From: Diprion similis
Taxonomy: Eukaryota > Arthropoda > Insecta > Hymenoptera > Diprionidae
Assembly (NCBI RefSeq): GCF_021155765.1
Contig: NC_060115.1
Location: forward strand, 3,100,001 to 3,164,000
DNA: 64,000 bases
Direction of reading: 5' to 3'
In this document: piece by piece, positions 52,920 to 64,000 of the stretch
Layout: each line of letters opens with the position of its first letter
How positions within the stretch are numbered: the stretch's first letter is position 1
The notes under the pieces: generated by a model
Told to the model about the DNA's origin: nothing
The model's input: only the letters and a program-made list of their open reading frames with translations
The model's database searches: none
Made by a program: the position numbers and the translations under genes

Positions 52920-53475
52920 GGGGGTATTCTGGTCTAGAGGTCTAAATTTTAGGCATTTTCTAAGCGAGATAAAAAAGAAATAAAAAACATTTTTACCATC
53001 CATCTTTTTACAAGACCTTTATTGATGTTTCAAGAATACAAGAAAAATTTAACAAAAAAAAAAATAAAAAATACGAAAAGTTACAGGGTGGTAAAGTGGG
53101 GACTACAGAAAAAAACGCGCGTCCTGGTCGACATGTTTTTTTTTCAAATAATAACAAATTTTTAATCTTAAGTCCGTGCTTCCAACCATAGAGGGATGTA
53201 CAAAGAACATTTCCACTAAATTTCAAGTAAATTGGTCCATCAGAACTTGAGATATCATGCCAACCGTATCGAAAAAGTAGTTTCGAGAAAAACGTGTTTA
53301 AAAATTCGTTCCGGCCGGACCGGTATAGTTGGCGCGTCGCAAAAATAACTGCAACTCTGAAAATAATTTGAATTTCCAAAAATTCTCTTAGAGGTTTATT
53401 CTTGAAGATCTAAACTTTGAAAATATGGTTGAAAAAAAACCCGATTTTTTTACATTTCTAGACCAGAATACCCCC
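52920..53475. mobile_element. TTAA-flanked MITE, 556 bp
   Basis: Both ends carry the same inverted repeat starting GGGGGTATTCTGGTCTAGA. The element is flanked directly by TTAA at 52916-52919 and 53476-53479, the target-site duplication used by piggyBac-type transposases. It has no transposase. The longest internal frame (minus, 53008-53379) has no recognisable domain. The near-perfect terminal repeats suggest a fairly recent non-autonomous insertion between two genes. Confidence 0.85.
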
Positions 53476-53479
53476 TTAA

Positions 53480-54722
53480 AAAAATAATTCCTCGTCTTCC
53501 GTAGATTAGTTAAGTGAAGACAGTAATGAATTTTGTGTTACTTATCTTATCTTAATTATTTATTAATTTTTTTCCACATAATTTAATAATAAAACACTAT
53601 GTGAAAACGCGGAATTAACAAACGAATATTATTTTATGTTTTAGCTATAACCAAACTGACGTGGAAATTGTTTTTATGTACATTACAATAACGAATACAA
53701 AAGTATTCCTACAGTATAATACAGATGTCATACTTTTGTAATCAAAGTTTTGATTTAAAATTTTTTAATAATTGTACAGATTTCAACAGTGCGCAATTTA
53801 TTTTGCTCAAAACACCTGTTGGATTAAAACAGTAGACATAGTATATCATCGATAACAGTAGCATTGAATGCGTAGTCATACTACTTCACAAGCAAATGGA
53901 AAAGTACTCGAATTATCCAAGTTCAGGTTGCATTGTCTTATTAAGGCAGACATTTTATTTAATTATTCAGGTAGTATAAATAATGATAAACATCAATATA
54001 GGTACATGTGCATATTTTTTTTATGGTAATCTTGCTATCAGTGAAGGAAACAGTAAAAAGTGAAGGCTACTTTTTACAACAAGAAGAAAGATGTACTGAC
54101 GAGGCTTAATCTTATGTTTTTCGGGCTTTAGAAAAATACGAAAATAAAGTTATTGAACATTTTTCACATGAAATATACGAGAAGAATTTCGACGTTTCAT
54201 TCAACTTCTGTTACAGTTAATATGAAATGGTGTTTTATGTTTCTTTTACTGTAGCAGGTTCAATATAAAATAGAATCTGTTGCGAATCCCAGTGTCCATG
54301 GCATAAGAAATAATATCTAATTTTTAGATTCAAGGTGCCCAGTGAATAATCCACCTGTGTAGTAATCAATTGCAGAGTTGATTCAACGCGAGTTCAAAGA
54401 CTTGAAACGATTTCTAGTACTGTGGACACTGGCCTTGAATGACGAGAATCTTCAGTCTATCTTAATAAGCAGTTGGTACTTTGAGAATGGCGATGTTTTA
54501 TGCGGTTGTAAAACCAATAAGCTATGTAAATTATTATCATTGATGCATATAAAAAACAAAAATCTGTTCCCAACGTGCAAAAGATCGAATATGGATTATA
54601 ATCTGCGCCGGCTGCGTCAAGATCTTCATAGGTTCCAGCTAGCTCTTGATTTATCACAATATGTTAAGCAATTTCTGTACACTATTTATATAGATTTATA
54701 ATAATTGGTATGAACGTGGAGT
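53480..54722. other. Intergenic DNA and CHMP2A 3' side
   Basis: AT-rich. Open frames on both strands at 54378-54701 overlap each other and lie immediately downstream of the CHMP2A stop, so they are probably untranslated. No gene is supported. Confidence 0.45.
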
Positions 54723-55704
54723 TTATTCACGACGCAAATTTTCAAGCCTTGCTTGCAAGTCCGCGTCTGCATCATTGACATTACCAGCTCCGTCGGAGCC
54801 GCCTGCAGCCCCGCCACCTCCAGCTGCTGCTGCGATAGGTTGTTTATTTCCTGTCACACTCAAAGATCCAGATGCTTGAGGTAAACCAGACAACTGATCC
54901 GTCAATTGCAGGCCAAGTTCATCCAGGACTTGGGAGACAACAGCGTCACTAGATGAGTATACAAAAGAAATATTAGAGTGCTAACTATTTAATAAGGGAC
55001 TAAAATTGATAGATGAAATCCTCGCGTAGGACAAAAATATGCGTCTTTTGAGTCATGATTACCTCTCTTCCTCATCTCCTTCATCTTCCATTGCATCGTC
55101 GATAGCATCATTCATGATTTCTTCCTTCATGTCCATTATTTCTGACTGCTTCTCAAATTCTTGTAGAATCCTTTGGATTTGTGGTAAATTCAGTTGTCTG
55201 GAAACAAGAAAAAGTAATGATGATGATTCACCCGCAAATAAGAAATTATTCCCTATAATTTTTTTTTAACCAAATAAGATAATTGGCGAACTCACTTGTT
55301 CATACTCTGCATCGCTTTGGTTACACCTTTCATAGCTTGCGCCATGGTATTTTGAGAACGTAGTGTTTGTATTTTCAAAGAAACAGCTTGAATATTCGCC
55401 TTCATTAGCATGAACTTCTTAACGTATCTTCTCGTTCTCACAAGATCCTTAGCCATTATTTTAACAGCATCCTATAAAATACAGGGACAAAGTAGTACAG
55501 TTTAGTTGCTATCATTGTATGTTAGCGCAAACTTACCATTTGCCCCTCTTTTGCGAGTTTTTTAATGTCTGCGATAATCTTCTTTTCCTGTTGCTCCATG
55601 CGCATTTTTTCCCTGTCCAGGTCTCGCATCGCCTTGTTTAGAGCTCTTTGATTCTTTCGGAGCATCTCCTCAGGAGTAATACGTTTCCCAAATAGCCACT
55701 CCAT
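54723..55704 (-). CDS. Chmp2a: ESCRT-III subunit CHMP2A / Vps2
   Basis: Forms membrane-remodelling ESCRT-III filaments with CHMP3 and is disassembled by the ATPase Vps4, acting in endosomal sorting, cytokinesis and membrane repair. Coding exons: 55537-55704, 55296-55471, 55063-55197, 54723-54948; 234 aa, near the usual 222. It begins MEWLFGKRITPEEMLRKNQ with the basic helical core, has the acidic autoinhibitory stretch (EDEGDEEE) near residues 150-160, a Gly/Ala-rich linker, and ends with DLQARLENLRRE, a classic MIM1 motif for Vps4 binding. A splice acceptor (CCTCAG) six bases before the ATG shows an intron in the 5' UTR. The minus-strand AATAAA overlaps the stop codon (54722-54727). Length and start match the family closely. 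Confidence 0.95.
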
Positions 55705-56424
55705 TTTTTCCTGAGGAATATAAACGATTTGAAATAAAATATTTTTCTTGCTATGAGCGAAAACCATGCCTATACAGTCGCTGACGTTAGGCTACAAATA
55801 CGTGTGATATATCAACATGACTTATGACTCATTCCATGCATAGCGTGTCTGTGTACTTCAGTGCTCAGTATTCTCAAGTCGTGCTAAAACTCTATAATTC
55901 ATATTTTTTTGCAATAGGAGCGACAGCAGCAAGACAGCAAAGCTGTCAGTCACTAAAGAATAGTTATTTTAACGTAACCGTAGGCAAAATATTTCTAACT
56001 TACTTTTCTCGCGCGATGACAGCCTTTTTCATACGTTAATCAGAAAATCACAGCTGATTTACTGTATTCCACCTGTATTCACTAACAACACTAGCTGTGA
56101 CTAGCCGTGTGTGGGAGCTTTGCGAAGCGGAACTAGATCCACCTGGCGGGGTTTGAGCCAAGCAGATCCAGTTCATCCTGTTTCTACTTTGCTTTGATTA
56201 CTCTCAACTCTCTGGTGTTTCTCTGGTAATCGTTGAAAAGGCGAAGAGCAGCTAAGAGGGAGGAAGGAAGGAGAACAAAATATGGCTTAGAAAGCTGATC
56301 TTTGGTTCGGACCACTTATTTTTTAGTTTTTCTATGTGTTTAAAACATTTTACAAAGTTTATAAATTCATAGAGACGTTTTTTTTTACCTTAGTTATTGA
56401 ATATTATTTGTTGAACTAGTTAAA
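55705..56424. promoter_or_regulatory. shared divergent promoter region, CHMP2A and membrane protein
   Basis: About 720 bp separate the CHMP2A start (minus) from the start of the 302-aa membrane protein (plus). The left part holds CHMP2A leader sequence and an intron. The core between roughly 56040 and 56400 has locally higher GC. No TATA box was identified with confidence. The head-to-head layout suggests a bidirectional promoter. Confidence 0.4.
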
Positions 56425-57472
56425 ATGTTGGTATTTAATGTGGCATTGGTGTTGATCTGCTTGACATCTGTTGTAACCTCTCTAATTGTAGTCAATGAGA
56501 GTTCAAAAGCGAAACGAAAATCACGTTCTGCATTAGAAAATCCTTTAGAGGGGTCTAAAATTGCAACTACCACCCCTGCAACATTGTCCTCATCTGCTGG
56601 ATCTGCTGGTGGCAGTGAACACGAAAATGTAAGCCCAGGGTTCACGAAATTCATACGTGCTATCTATCAGCTTCATTCGTATCTTGTTGCGACGCGAATT
56701 CGAGAATAGTAGTAATTATGTGTAAACTAAATTCTGGAACGGTAACTAGTGTCAATATAACCAATAGGTGGTGCGAAACGGTATTTCCCAACCGATCATT
56801 GCCGTAAGTGACCCAGCAGCTTCCAAGGAGACAACTATCGTAGCTGAAGGTGGTTCGTTTATGACTAGCGAGACGCACCGAATACCATCTTTTGGAAAGA
56901 ACACCCAAGGTAAAAAACCTGCAAAGTCGTCAATAGTTCCACGAAAAGGAGTTTCAGAGGATGAAAAATTGTCTGGAATAAAAGTTGATAATCGGGAAGA
57001 TTTGTCACGTCTTAATAACTCTGAAATGTTGAGCAAAAATTTATCACCTTCAGAAGGATTTAGCTCAACAAGTACTTCGACAGAACTGCCTGTTATATCT
57101 AAGCTAACTACACCTGTGATCGACAACAGTGAGCATCCAAAAAGCAAATTAAACCATAACAAGTCAGATTCGACCCAGTTGAAAATATCTAGTGAAAACA
57201 TAAACGTATCGCAAGTATCACACAGGGCTAAGCCAACCTTTACCATTGGCGAGGGTAAGGATGATGAGGATATGCCTTCCACAACCGCACAGAAGCCGCA
57301 AATCGGTGTGATCAGAAAAATTGATTACATAGTACCTATTGCTATCACTATTATGGCAGTTCCTTTATTAGGCGTTGGTGCATTTGTATTGTACAGACAG
57401 GGGAGGGACTGTTGGGATAAACGTCATTATAGAAGAATGGATTTCCTTATTGATGGAATGTACAACGATTAG
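56425..57472 (+). CDS. uncharacterised single-pass membrane protein
   Basis: Not recognised. Two coding exons, 56425-56628 and 56768-57472, joined in phase 0 (donor GTAAGC, acceptor AATAG), give 302 aa. Features: an N-terminal signal peptide (MLVFNVALVLICLTSV), a long Ser/Thr/Lys-rich and probably disordered ectodomain with several N-x-S/T sites, one membrane helix (about 255-277, VPIAITIMAVPLLGVGAF) and a short basic cytoplasmic tail of about 25 residues ending DFLIDGMYND. This is the layout of a type I membrane protein. The tail looks the most constrained part and may be a sorting or adaptor motif. The gene lies head to head with CHMP2A. AATAAA at 58060-58065 is a possible poly(A) signal. 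Confidence 0.75.
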
Positions 57473-60400
57473 GAGCAAATCCAACATTTTTTGAAAATAT
57501 CAATTTAATTGACGAACAATATCAAACATAATGAAGAAGGAAACTTGTCTTGCTTGTTCTATTAATTTGGGGTTTCGCTATTACCTTTATTTTTCCAAAA
57601 TTTCGAAACTAATATGAGCTTCAATTCTATGAACATTCATGCGCTACGCGAATAACTATTCACCTTTAAACAAGTGACAAATTTTCCATCGGGGTAAAAT
57701 TGAAATTACAACTGGATATTTTTTCGCACGATAGACACCATATGTTAAGTTTTGGGAGAGTATTTTAAAAATCACTCCCATGCATCAATGCTGTGTTTAC
57801 TAAGGTTTTGGCATAAAAAAATTCAGACGTTCTAGAATGGAATTCGATGTTATATGTATAGGGTAATAATCGGATAGTGAAATTATGATGAAAATGATGA
57901 AATGCATTTCTTGAAAAATCGGTGCAAAGTTTGAGAGTATCAATTGAGCATCAAAAAATCAATTTAAGGATGACTCTACAATACTTTTTGAAGCATTTTT
58001 ATGAAATGAACCATTAACTCAGTGGAATATTTTACAGTTATTATTATGCAGTGTTGGACAATAAAGCCCATAATACACATACGTACGCTTGAAAAGATAG
58101 TGTGTAAGCGGCTATAAAATGATGAAAAATACTGGTGAATATTGTACATATATACAAATATGTGTAATAGAAATATTTTCAAATAATTTTTATAATAGAA
58201 ATGAATATACGATATATGTAAATAAGAATATAATGGCAACATTACATTCTTTTGTTGTGATTTTAAATTGAAATCTTACTCTGATCGATTTCAAACGATT
58301 CTCGTGTGACATTGTTTTGAGCAAGTTTTGGGCACTGTTATCCTTCAATTGCACAAAGCGGGCTGAAGAAGATGACATGTTCAATAAATTGGAAAACAGG
58401 ACTATTGTGGTCACTGTATTTCTCTTGTATTTTCTCAAAAAACTGTAACAATAGTCATTTAATTTTAAGTATATCATCGTACACGCTAAGGCAAAAACAT
58501 CTTTGTGCAGTTGAAGGTTCAAACATTGTTGGAAAATACGAATAGAACCAAAGAAATATTTTACTGGGCGCAATACTATCTCCGACTTACGCAGGTTAGC
58601 AGGTGCATCCAATTTCACAAGTGCGTTCCTCAAGAATTATCAGTTGGATGAAATATGTGAATATTGTACCCTTGAACTGGTTGACTGCTATAATTGCTAT
58701 TGCGTGTTACTGTCATGAAATTAGTAAATGTTAAATTTGACGTCAACGGTTCTTTGTTTTTTTTTTATAATTTGATTTTTTAGAATTTATATTTTATTGG
58801 ACTATAAGTATCACTGAGCAATATAATAGTGATTATTTTTATATATGCGTAGAGAGTTGTAAGAATCAAAGTTGTTACTAAATATAAATAATATTTTACT
58901 GACCATGTCGGTGTTTATTGTTATAATTTTTACTACTATTAATGACGACGCAATCGAATATCATGATTCATATAGAAAGAAAAACTTGCAATACCACATG
59001 TGAGCCAGAATGGTATTTCCAAAGATTTTATTCAATTGCAAACCTTTGAGATGGGTTCATAAACGCAACGTATTGGTAAGATGTTCGAATTGCTGTAAAT
59101 TGCAAATATTCACAATATCAAAATAAGACTATTGTGAACGAATTCTATCTATAAAAAATTCAATGCAATAATCCCTGGTACAGATATCCTTTTCCGTCAA
59201 AGTGAAATTGATTTTTATACAGAACACTAGAAAAACCCTTCTGCTAATTTGTTGCTCAAAACTGAAGAATGTATAGGGATTTATCCTCACTATCTTCCAC
59301 AATGCAATTTCCTGACTATTCCAAGCTTCTTCTAAAGTGCATATATCCACATGATTACAAAAATTTCCCAACATACTAACGCATCTGTCTGTATTTGAAT
59401 TTTTCATACCTGACGGGGATTCAAACTACGATGGATCCACATAAAACCTATGTGTGTGTGTGTGTGAGCACATCATACACACAAGGAATATTTGATGAAG
59501 TAGATCACTTGAACCAGTTGATGTGAGTCTGTATTTCACTTTATCCATGGGGGGTTCACCCCTCCTCTAATTGCAATTCTGAGAGGTCTGCTTTGGCAAA
59601 TGTTCGCCGTAATATAAATATTAACTCTATATTGCAAGGCAATCCGAAACCTGTTTGTCTGACTAACTGTTCAACTTTATTTCTGTGTCAACGAAGACTT
59701 ACAACAGATAAAAAATAATTACCAGATAAATTACTGTAACAGGAACTGAAGATTACGTGGCGTTAACTTGACTTAGTTTTTCGGGTTTCTCTACTGTACA
59801 TTTCCCAATTATAATTACGACGATGTGTATTCAGTCTGAAATACCATTGACAATAAGCCACTCTGGTGGTTGGTGATGACCTAATCACTTTTTGTTGACT
59901 ATTGGGAGCAATATTACATTGCTTTTGAGAGTAGTGAAGTTATCATTGCAGTTCTATTACGTTTTGTGAAAATTGTATAATTTTGAAACTAATACTAGTT
60001 ATAAGATAAAAAAAAGCGCCGTTTCTACCTATGGTTTGTACACAGCAGTAAAGGGGACAATAACGTTCAAAGTTCAATACATTATGTAATCTTATTGTTC
60101 CATGATCCGTCCATACTCCATTCATTACTTATTAGAACAAATATTAGACAATACAATGAATTCATAGAAATCGTTTTCATTCAAAAATTATCATTATACA
60201 TACAGGTAGATGTGTTGAAGAATAGAACTGTGCAGTGCCAGGCATAATCACGAATAAATCATATCTTTTTCTTGTGCATCGTCATTATTATAAGATTTTC
60301 GTATAAGTCTGATAATGAGATTAATTTGCATAATATCTATACCAATAATTGACTAATACAATCGCGGTGAAAGGAATTACGTGTGAGTAGTAAATCGATG

Positions 60401-61173
60401 TGGCGTATTTAAATAGCGAGTTAGACACTCAGCATCATTATGAGAGTAAAATAAAATTAATTATAGGATTATCATCTATACACACACACACGTGTATATA
60501 CACAGTACATGTATATACGCACATATGTACACAGTATATATCACATGTGCTTCACTATCTTACAGACACGTATTTTGCAATTATTTTATACGCTGTGTTT
60601 TTAAATTGCATATATAGGTACGTCATTTCACATTATAGAAGTATAGTGACAGATGTATATTTTAACTAAAGTATATCAACTCTACTCCGTTTAACGAAAG
60701 AACAGCACAGCGGGCTGCTGCATAGATGGGTAATATGTCCTAAAGGCAACAAAGTGGATAGAGTCTGATCAGAACCAACGAGTTTTCATTCGTAGCTAGA
60801 TCATCTTCCCATTAAAGGGAGTATATATAAATCCGTATAATTTCTTTCAATGAATCTTCTTCAAACGACAATACCTTGTTGTCAAAAGCAATTGTTTTAA
60901 ATCAGCTTTATTCGGTTTCTGTCAGTGTTATTGAAACGTTTACCCGTGTTCCGGGAAAGAACAGGGAGAATCGAAATATTATGAGACAAAATTGTGGGCC
61001 CTGTCACCAACTCTTATCAGTACATTCGATAAAGTGTGAACAACAAGATGTGTTTGAAAAATATAATATATATATATAACGGTAAAATCTAATCAATGAA
61101 ATTGCCCTTCTATCAAAGTAATGACAGAATCGCCACTGCCAAAGTCGAGACATTGTGTGGTACACAGTACAAA
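57473..61173. other. Intergenic DNA
   Basis: The first 600 bp are presumably 3' UTR of the membrane-protein gene. The rest is AT-rich with GT and AC microsatellites near 59453 and 60481. A 147-codon minus-strand frame at 58190-58633 is listed separately. No other gene is supported. The part next to 61173 is probably 3' UTR of the hydroxylase-family gene. Confidence 0.45.
58190..58633 (-). CDS. unassigned 147-codon ORF, uncertain
   Basis: The longest frame in this intergenic stretch, opening at a TTG codon. An internal ATG starts MSSSSARFVQLKDN. Possible splice sites (GTAAGT at about 58591, TTACAG at about 58450) would break it up and lead into other short frames. No domain is recognised. It may be a fragment of a real spliced gene or chance. 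Confidence 0.15.
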   Translation of the reverse strand: MRNALVKLDAPANLRKSEIVLRPVKYFFGSIRIFQQCLNLQLHKDVFALACTMIYLKLNDYCYSFLRKYKRNTVTTIVLFSNLLNMSSSSARFVQLKDNSAQNLLKTMSHENRLKSIRVRFQFKITTKECNVAIIFLFTYIVYSFLL

Positions 61174-63792
61174 CTACTTAGATTTGTACTTTGCTTGATC
61201 GGGAAAGGCCTCTCGTGGTGGGGTCAGACTAAGCATCATTACATGTCGAGCGTAAGCTCTTGAATCACGGAACTGGGTGTCTGTGCCATGCAAACGATCC
61301 AATACTCCAAGAACGCCGAAGCATTGGTTGAACCTGCAAAAAAAGATTTCTCTGAATTTAGTAAACCCTCGTGGATGAAAATCGATAGTATTTGTAGTAT
61401 TAAGAACATGTGGGCATCAAAAATTTGAACTACCAATTCAAGAAAAGGCAAGAGTCTCGCGCAAAAATACAAATATGACTCACTTCAAGTGGTGGAAATC
61501 GTGGGCCTCCGGCGATGGGAAGAATGGTAAATGGTAGCCAGAGTGAGCATTGAGAGTTGACAGTATGGCCAAAGAAAACCAAAGCCAAGCAGTTGCAACA
61601 TGGGAGCCTACGATAAAAACTCCCAAGAACGGTGGAATTAGATTAGACCCAATATGCTCCAGTGGGTGGCAGTAAAGAGCAGTCACCGCTATCGGGGCTG
61701 TCCATTGATGATGTTGTTTGTGAATGTGCTTGTACAAGTAACGGCTATGAAGTAGTCTGAAACGTGAATTTTTTAAATTGCATGGCCATAAATTATCTTT
61801 TGAAATAGGAAAATTAGGAGAAATTGTCAATCGCGAGACGTATGAAAGTACTGAAAGACCAAAATTATGCAAACAATCGCTGTTCACCTGTGAGAATAAT
61901 AAAATCCTATCTCTTCGCACAAAATGTGTATGGCAATTTCTGCCAGTACCCAGTGGAAGGTTGGCAGTTCTCTCATATCTGGATATCCTCGCCATTTTGT
62001 TAGCTTGAAGGTCAAATACGCAAACGGCAAGCCAACAACAATCTGGTTAAATAGAACCTGAGCTATAACTTTGCACAGTTCTCGGGTGTCAACCGGCTCG
62101 TTGGTGCCTGGTTGAATTTTATAACGCCTTAACGCAGCTGGACGATTAGTGATATCTAGAAGGGTGTAAATTCCACCGACCAGCCAGTAGACCACCAACG
62201 TCAGTCCCATGGACCCTGTAATGATAAATATCAGAAAAATGGCTCGTGTGATAATTGAATTTAAATTAACGCCTAGAATTAAGCATACCCTCGAATTCGC
62301 TTTACTTCACCGTTTTATTAATTCATTCTCGTATAATTCTGACACTCTAGTCTCATATCCGAAGAATATTTTGCCATGAACCGAACAATGCGTATCGCAG
62401 CGAAAACCGAGAGGCAGCGCGCTTTTTGGACTCTATAATAACGAGTAGTTTGGCGTATTGGATATTTGCTATTTATGCATACTGATGATATGAATGTATG
62501 TATTCGACGTGGAATGGAGATCTTTTGTCTCGAGCGAACAAACGATTCCACAAGACACGAACGGTTCAGATAAAAATACACGGATATCTGTTTTTCCGTA
62601 AGTCTTTGAAAGATCATCAATCTCTAGTTTTTATAAAATTATTATTGAAGTTGAATCGAACTGAAATTGGATCATTAAATCAGTTGAATAAATGTAGCTA
62701 ATCGTGTAGTACTTTATATAGAGTTTGTTAAAATTCTCGTACCGAAAACCCATAAATTCACAGGATCTTCTCCAATGGTATCCAAGATTTTGTCCCATTG
62801 AGCTTGCCAGAAATCACCTGAGGCTCCCCAAAACCTCTGCAAGTGCCTAATAAAAAAAAGTATATGAATAGGATTTAGGATGTATGAAAGTATCTGCCAG
62901 CAATATAGAAATCCAAGTCATAGCGTTCCGGAAATAATTCTGATATACATCATCATTCACGATTAAGATCTCTCACATATTTCTTCGCATATAGGTTTCA
63001 CAGTATTTCCCCCTTGTAAGCATTTTAAACTTCGAGATTTTTTCCAAATATATCCCGAAGCACACCATTTCCTCCTAAAGCTCACCCACTTTTGAAAGTT
63101 TGCCATTTTTTTTTTTGATTTTAGTTCTTTAATTTCACGGCACTGGTTAGACGAAATTTTCACCTGAGTAAAGCTTTACGATTCAATTTTCTTTTTTACT
63201 ATACTATCATGCCGTACTAATCAAAATTATCACACGTGCGATGAAAACGCGAAGAGTTGAAAAAACCGTAATTCTTGCAGAAATTAAAAATATTATTTTC
63301 TGATTTAATAGTTGTATTAGTTGTAATGATAATTATGCAGTGATAATCTCCTACTTACTGAAGGAAATTTTAATTGATTGTGAGTCACGTTGAATTAATT
63401 TTCTAGAGGATGCAAGTGCCCTTATTTTCATTCTCTTAAATTACGGATAAATTATGCAACTAATAAGCCCCTATTCTTACACAAATTGTTTCCTACTTCC
63501 CGTTAATTATCTGGATTAAGTCTGTATAGGCGAAGCAAATCCCGCTACATCGCACAATTACACAAATTATTATCAGTGATACACAAATTCGAATGATGAA
63601 AAGCGGTTGCATTAAAAATAATGTATAAATGCTTCGCCATAGTCTGCAATGATTCTCACCAAGTAAGTGAGTTGCAAACAGCAGCAAATCCTACAAGAAC
63701 CGTTCCAATTACAAAAAGTACGCTTCTTAAGCTTGAAAGAAGTGTAGGTGGTGTCTGATTCTTGCTGACATCTCTGACCGGAGTTGCAGTAC
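61174..63792 (-). CDS. fatty acid hydroxylase superfamily protein, FAXDC2-like (5' end outside window)
   Basis: Integral ER membrane protein of the sterol desaturase/fatty acid hydroxylase superfamily, closest to vertebrate FAXDC2; such proteins are di-iron oxygenases. Exons found: 63660-63792, 62743-62846, 61888-62215, 61484-61756, 61174-61333, all in frame, about 332 codons. The first exon enters in phase 1, so the N-terminus lies beyond 64000 or was not found. Landmarks: a membrane helix ([17 protein letters not shown]), [22 protein letters not shown], then the histidine clusters HRLLH, HKQHH and HDFHHLKFNQC that bind iron, and LDRLHGTD near the end. The C-terminus is KYKSK. Exact substrate is not deducible. 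Confidence 0.9.
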
Positions 63793-64000
63793 CTAGAAAT
63801 AAAACAGAAACGCTTAAAAATAACAAGAAAATCTTTTCATCGTGTACGAAATTGGATTTTACTTGTTGCTATATTTTTAATTTTTTTATTCGGCCATAGT
63901 GCGAATATACATAAGTAGAGCAGCTGTCAGAAGAAACTTTCTCCTGTATGATTCGTTGATAATTTGGTATGCAGGAGTAATTCTTGCAGCTCTGCACCGT
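63793..64000 (-). other. intron or leader of the FAXDC2-like gene
   Basis: Lies upstream of the acceptor TTTCTAG at 63793. No further coding exon is recognisable before the window ends. Confidence 0.4.

Noticed and set aside
53008-53379. 123-codon minus-strand frame inside the MITE
   Set aside because: No transposase signature; the element is too short to be autonomous and the frame is probably chance.
54378-54701. 107-codon plus-strand frame beside CHMP2A
   Set aside because: Lies in the presumed CHMP2A 3' UTR, overlaps an antisense frame and has no recognisable feature.
56752-57282. 176-codon minus-strand frame
   Set aside because: Antisense shadow of the second exon of the membrane-protein gene.
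1-64000. CRISPR arrays, phage genes, bacterial operons or integrated virus genes
   Set aside because: None seen. The gene structures are those of an animal nuclear genome and no regularly spaced repeat array is present.

Overview
The window is a piece of an insect nuclear genome, most likely hymenopteran. It is AT-rich (clearly more than half A+T). It has GT-AG introns, 72-nt exon modules, microsatellites, a miniature inverted-repeat transposon and long gene-poor stretches. There is no operon, CRISPR array, rRNA or phage signature. The order assignment is inferred from overall look and protein similarity, not proven.

Six genes could be rebuilt exon by exon with intact reading frames, and a seventh, near the right edge, is cut by the window. 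From left to right: (1) 4101-17911, minus, a type-B leucine-rich-repeat GPCR, the bursicon receptor LGR2/rickets, 13 coding exons and 1054 codons with a 9-kb first intron. (2) 20261-25207, minus, DNA topoisomerase 3-beta, 14 coding exons and 851 aa. (3) 27111-30164, minus, a secreted GH27 alpha-galactosidase/alpha-N-acetylgalactosaminidase, 7 exons and 454 aa. (4) 46616-51464, plus, a Trm9-like methyltransferase (TRMT9B; fire dancer in Drosophila), 8 coding exons and 1375 aa. (5) 54723-55704, minus, ESCRT-III subunit CHMP2A/Vps2, 4 coding exons and 234 aa. (6) 56425-57472, plus, an unrecognised single-pass membrane protein of 302 aa. (7) 61174-63792 and beyond, minus, a fatty-acid-hydroxylase-family membrane protein of the FAXDC2 type, missing its 5' end.

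Between 30.2 and 46.6 kb lies a 16-kb stretch with no gene I can recognise. It has a few open frames of unknown worth, a G-quadruplex-like G tract and an inverted copy of a dispersed repeat whose tandem copies also sit in the LGR2 first intron. A clean TTAA-flanked MITE sits at 52920-53475.

The genes are functionally unrelated (hormone receptor, topoisomerase, lysosomal hydrolase, RNA-modification-family enzyme, membrane remodelling, lipid metabolism), as expected for an animal chromosome. I found no multi-gene system. The most interesting points are the phase-2 exon modules of LGR2, an in-frame open region upstream of topoisomerase 3-beta, the roughly 1,100-residue insertion within the TRMT9B methyltransferase fold, NAGA-like specificity residues in the GH27 enzyme, and the unknown membrane protein facing CHMP2A across a short shared promoter region.
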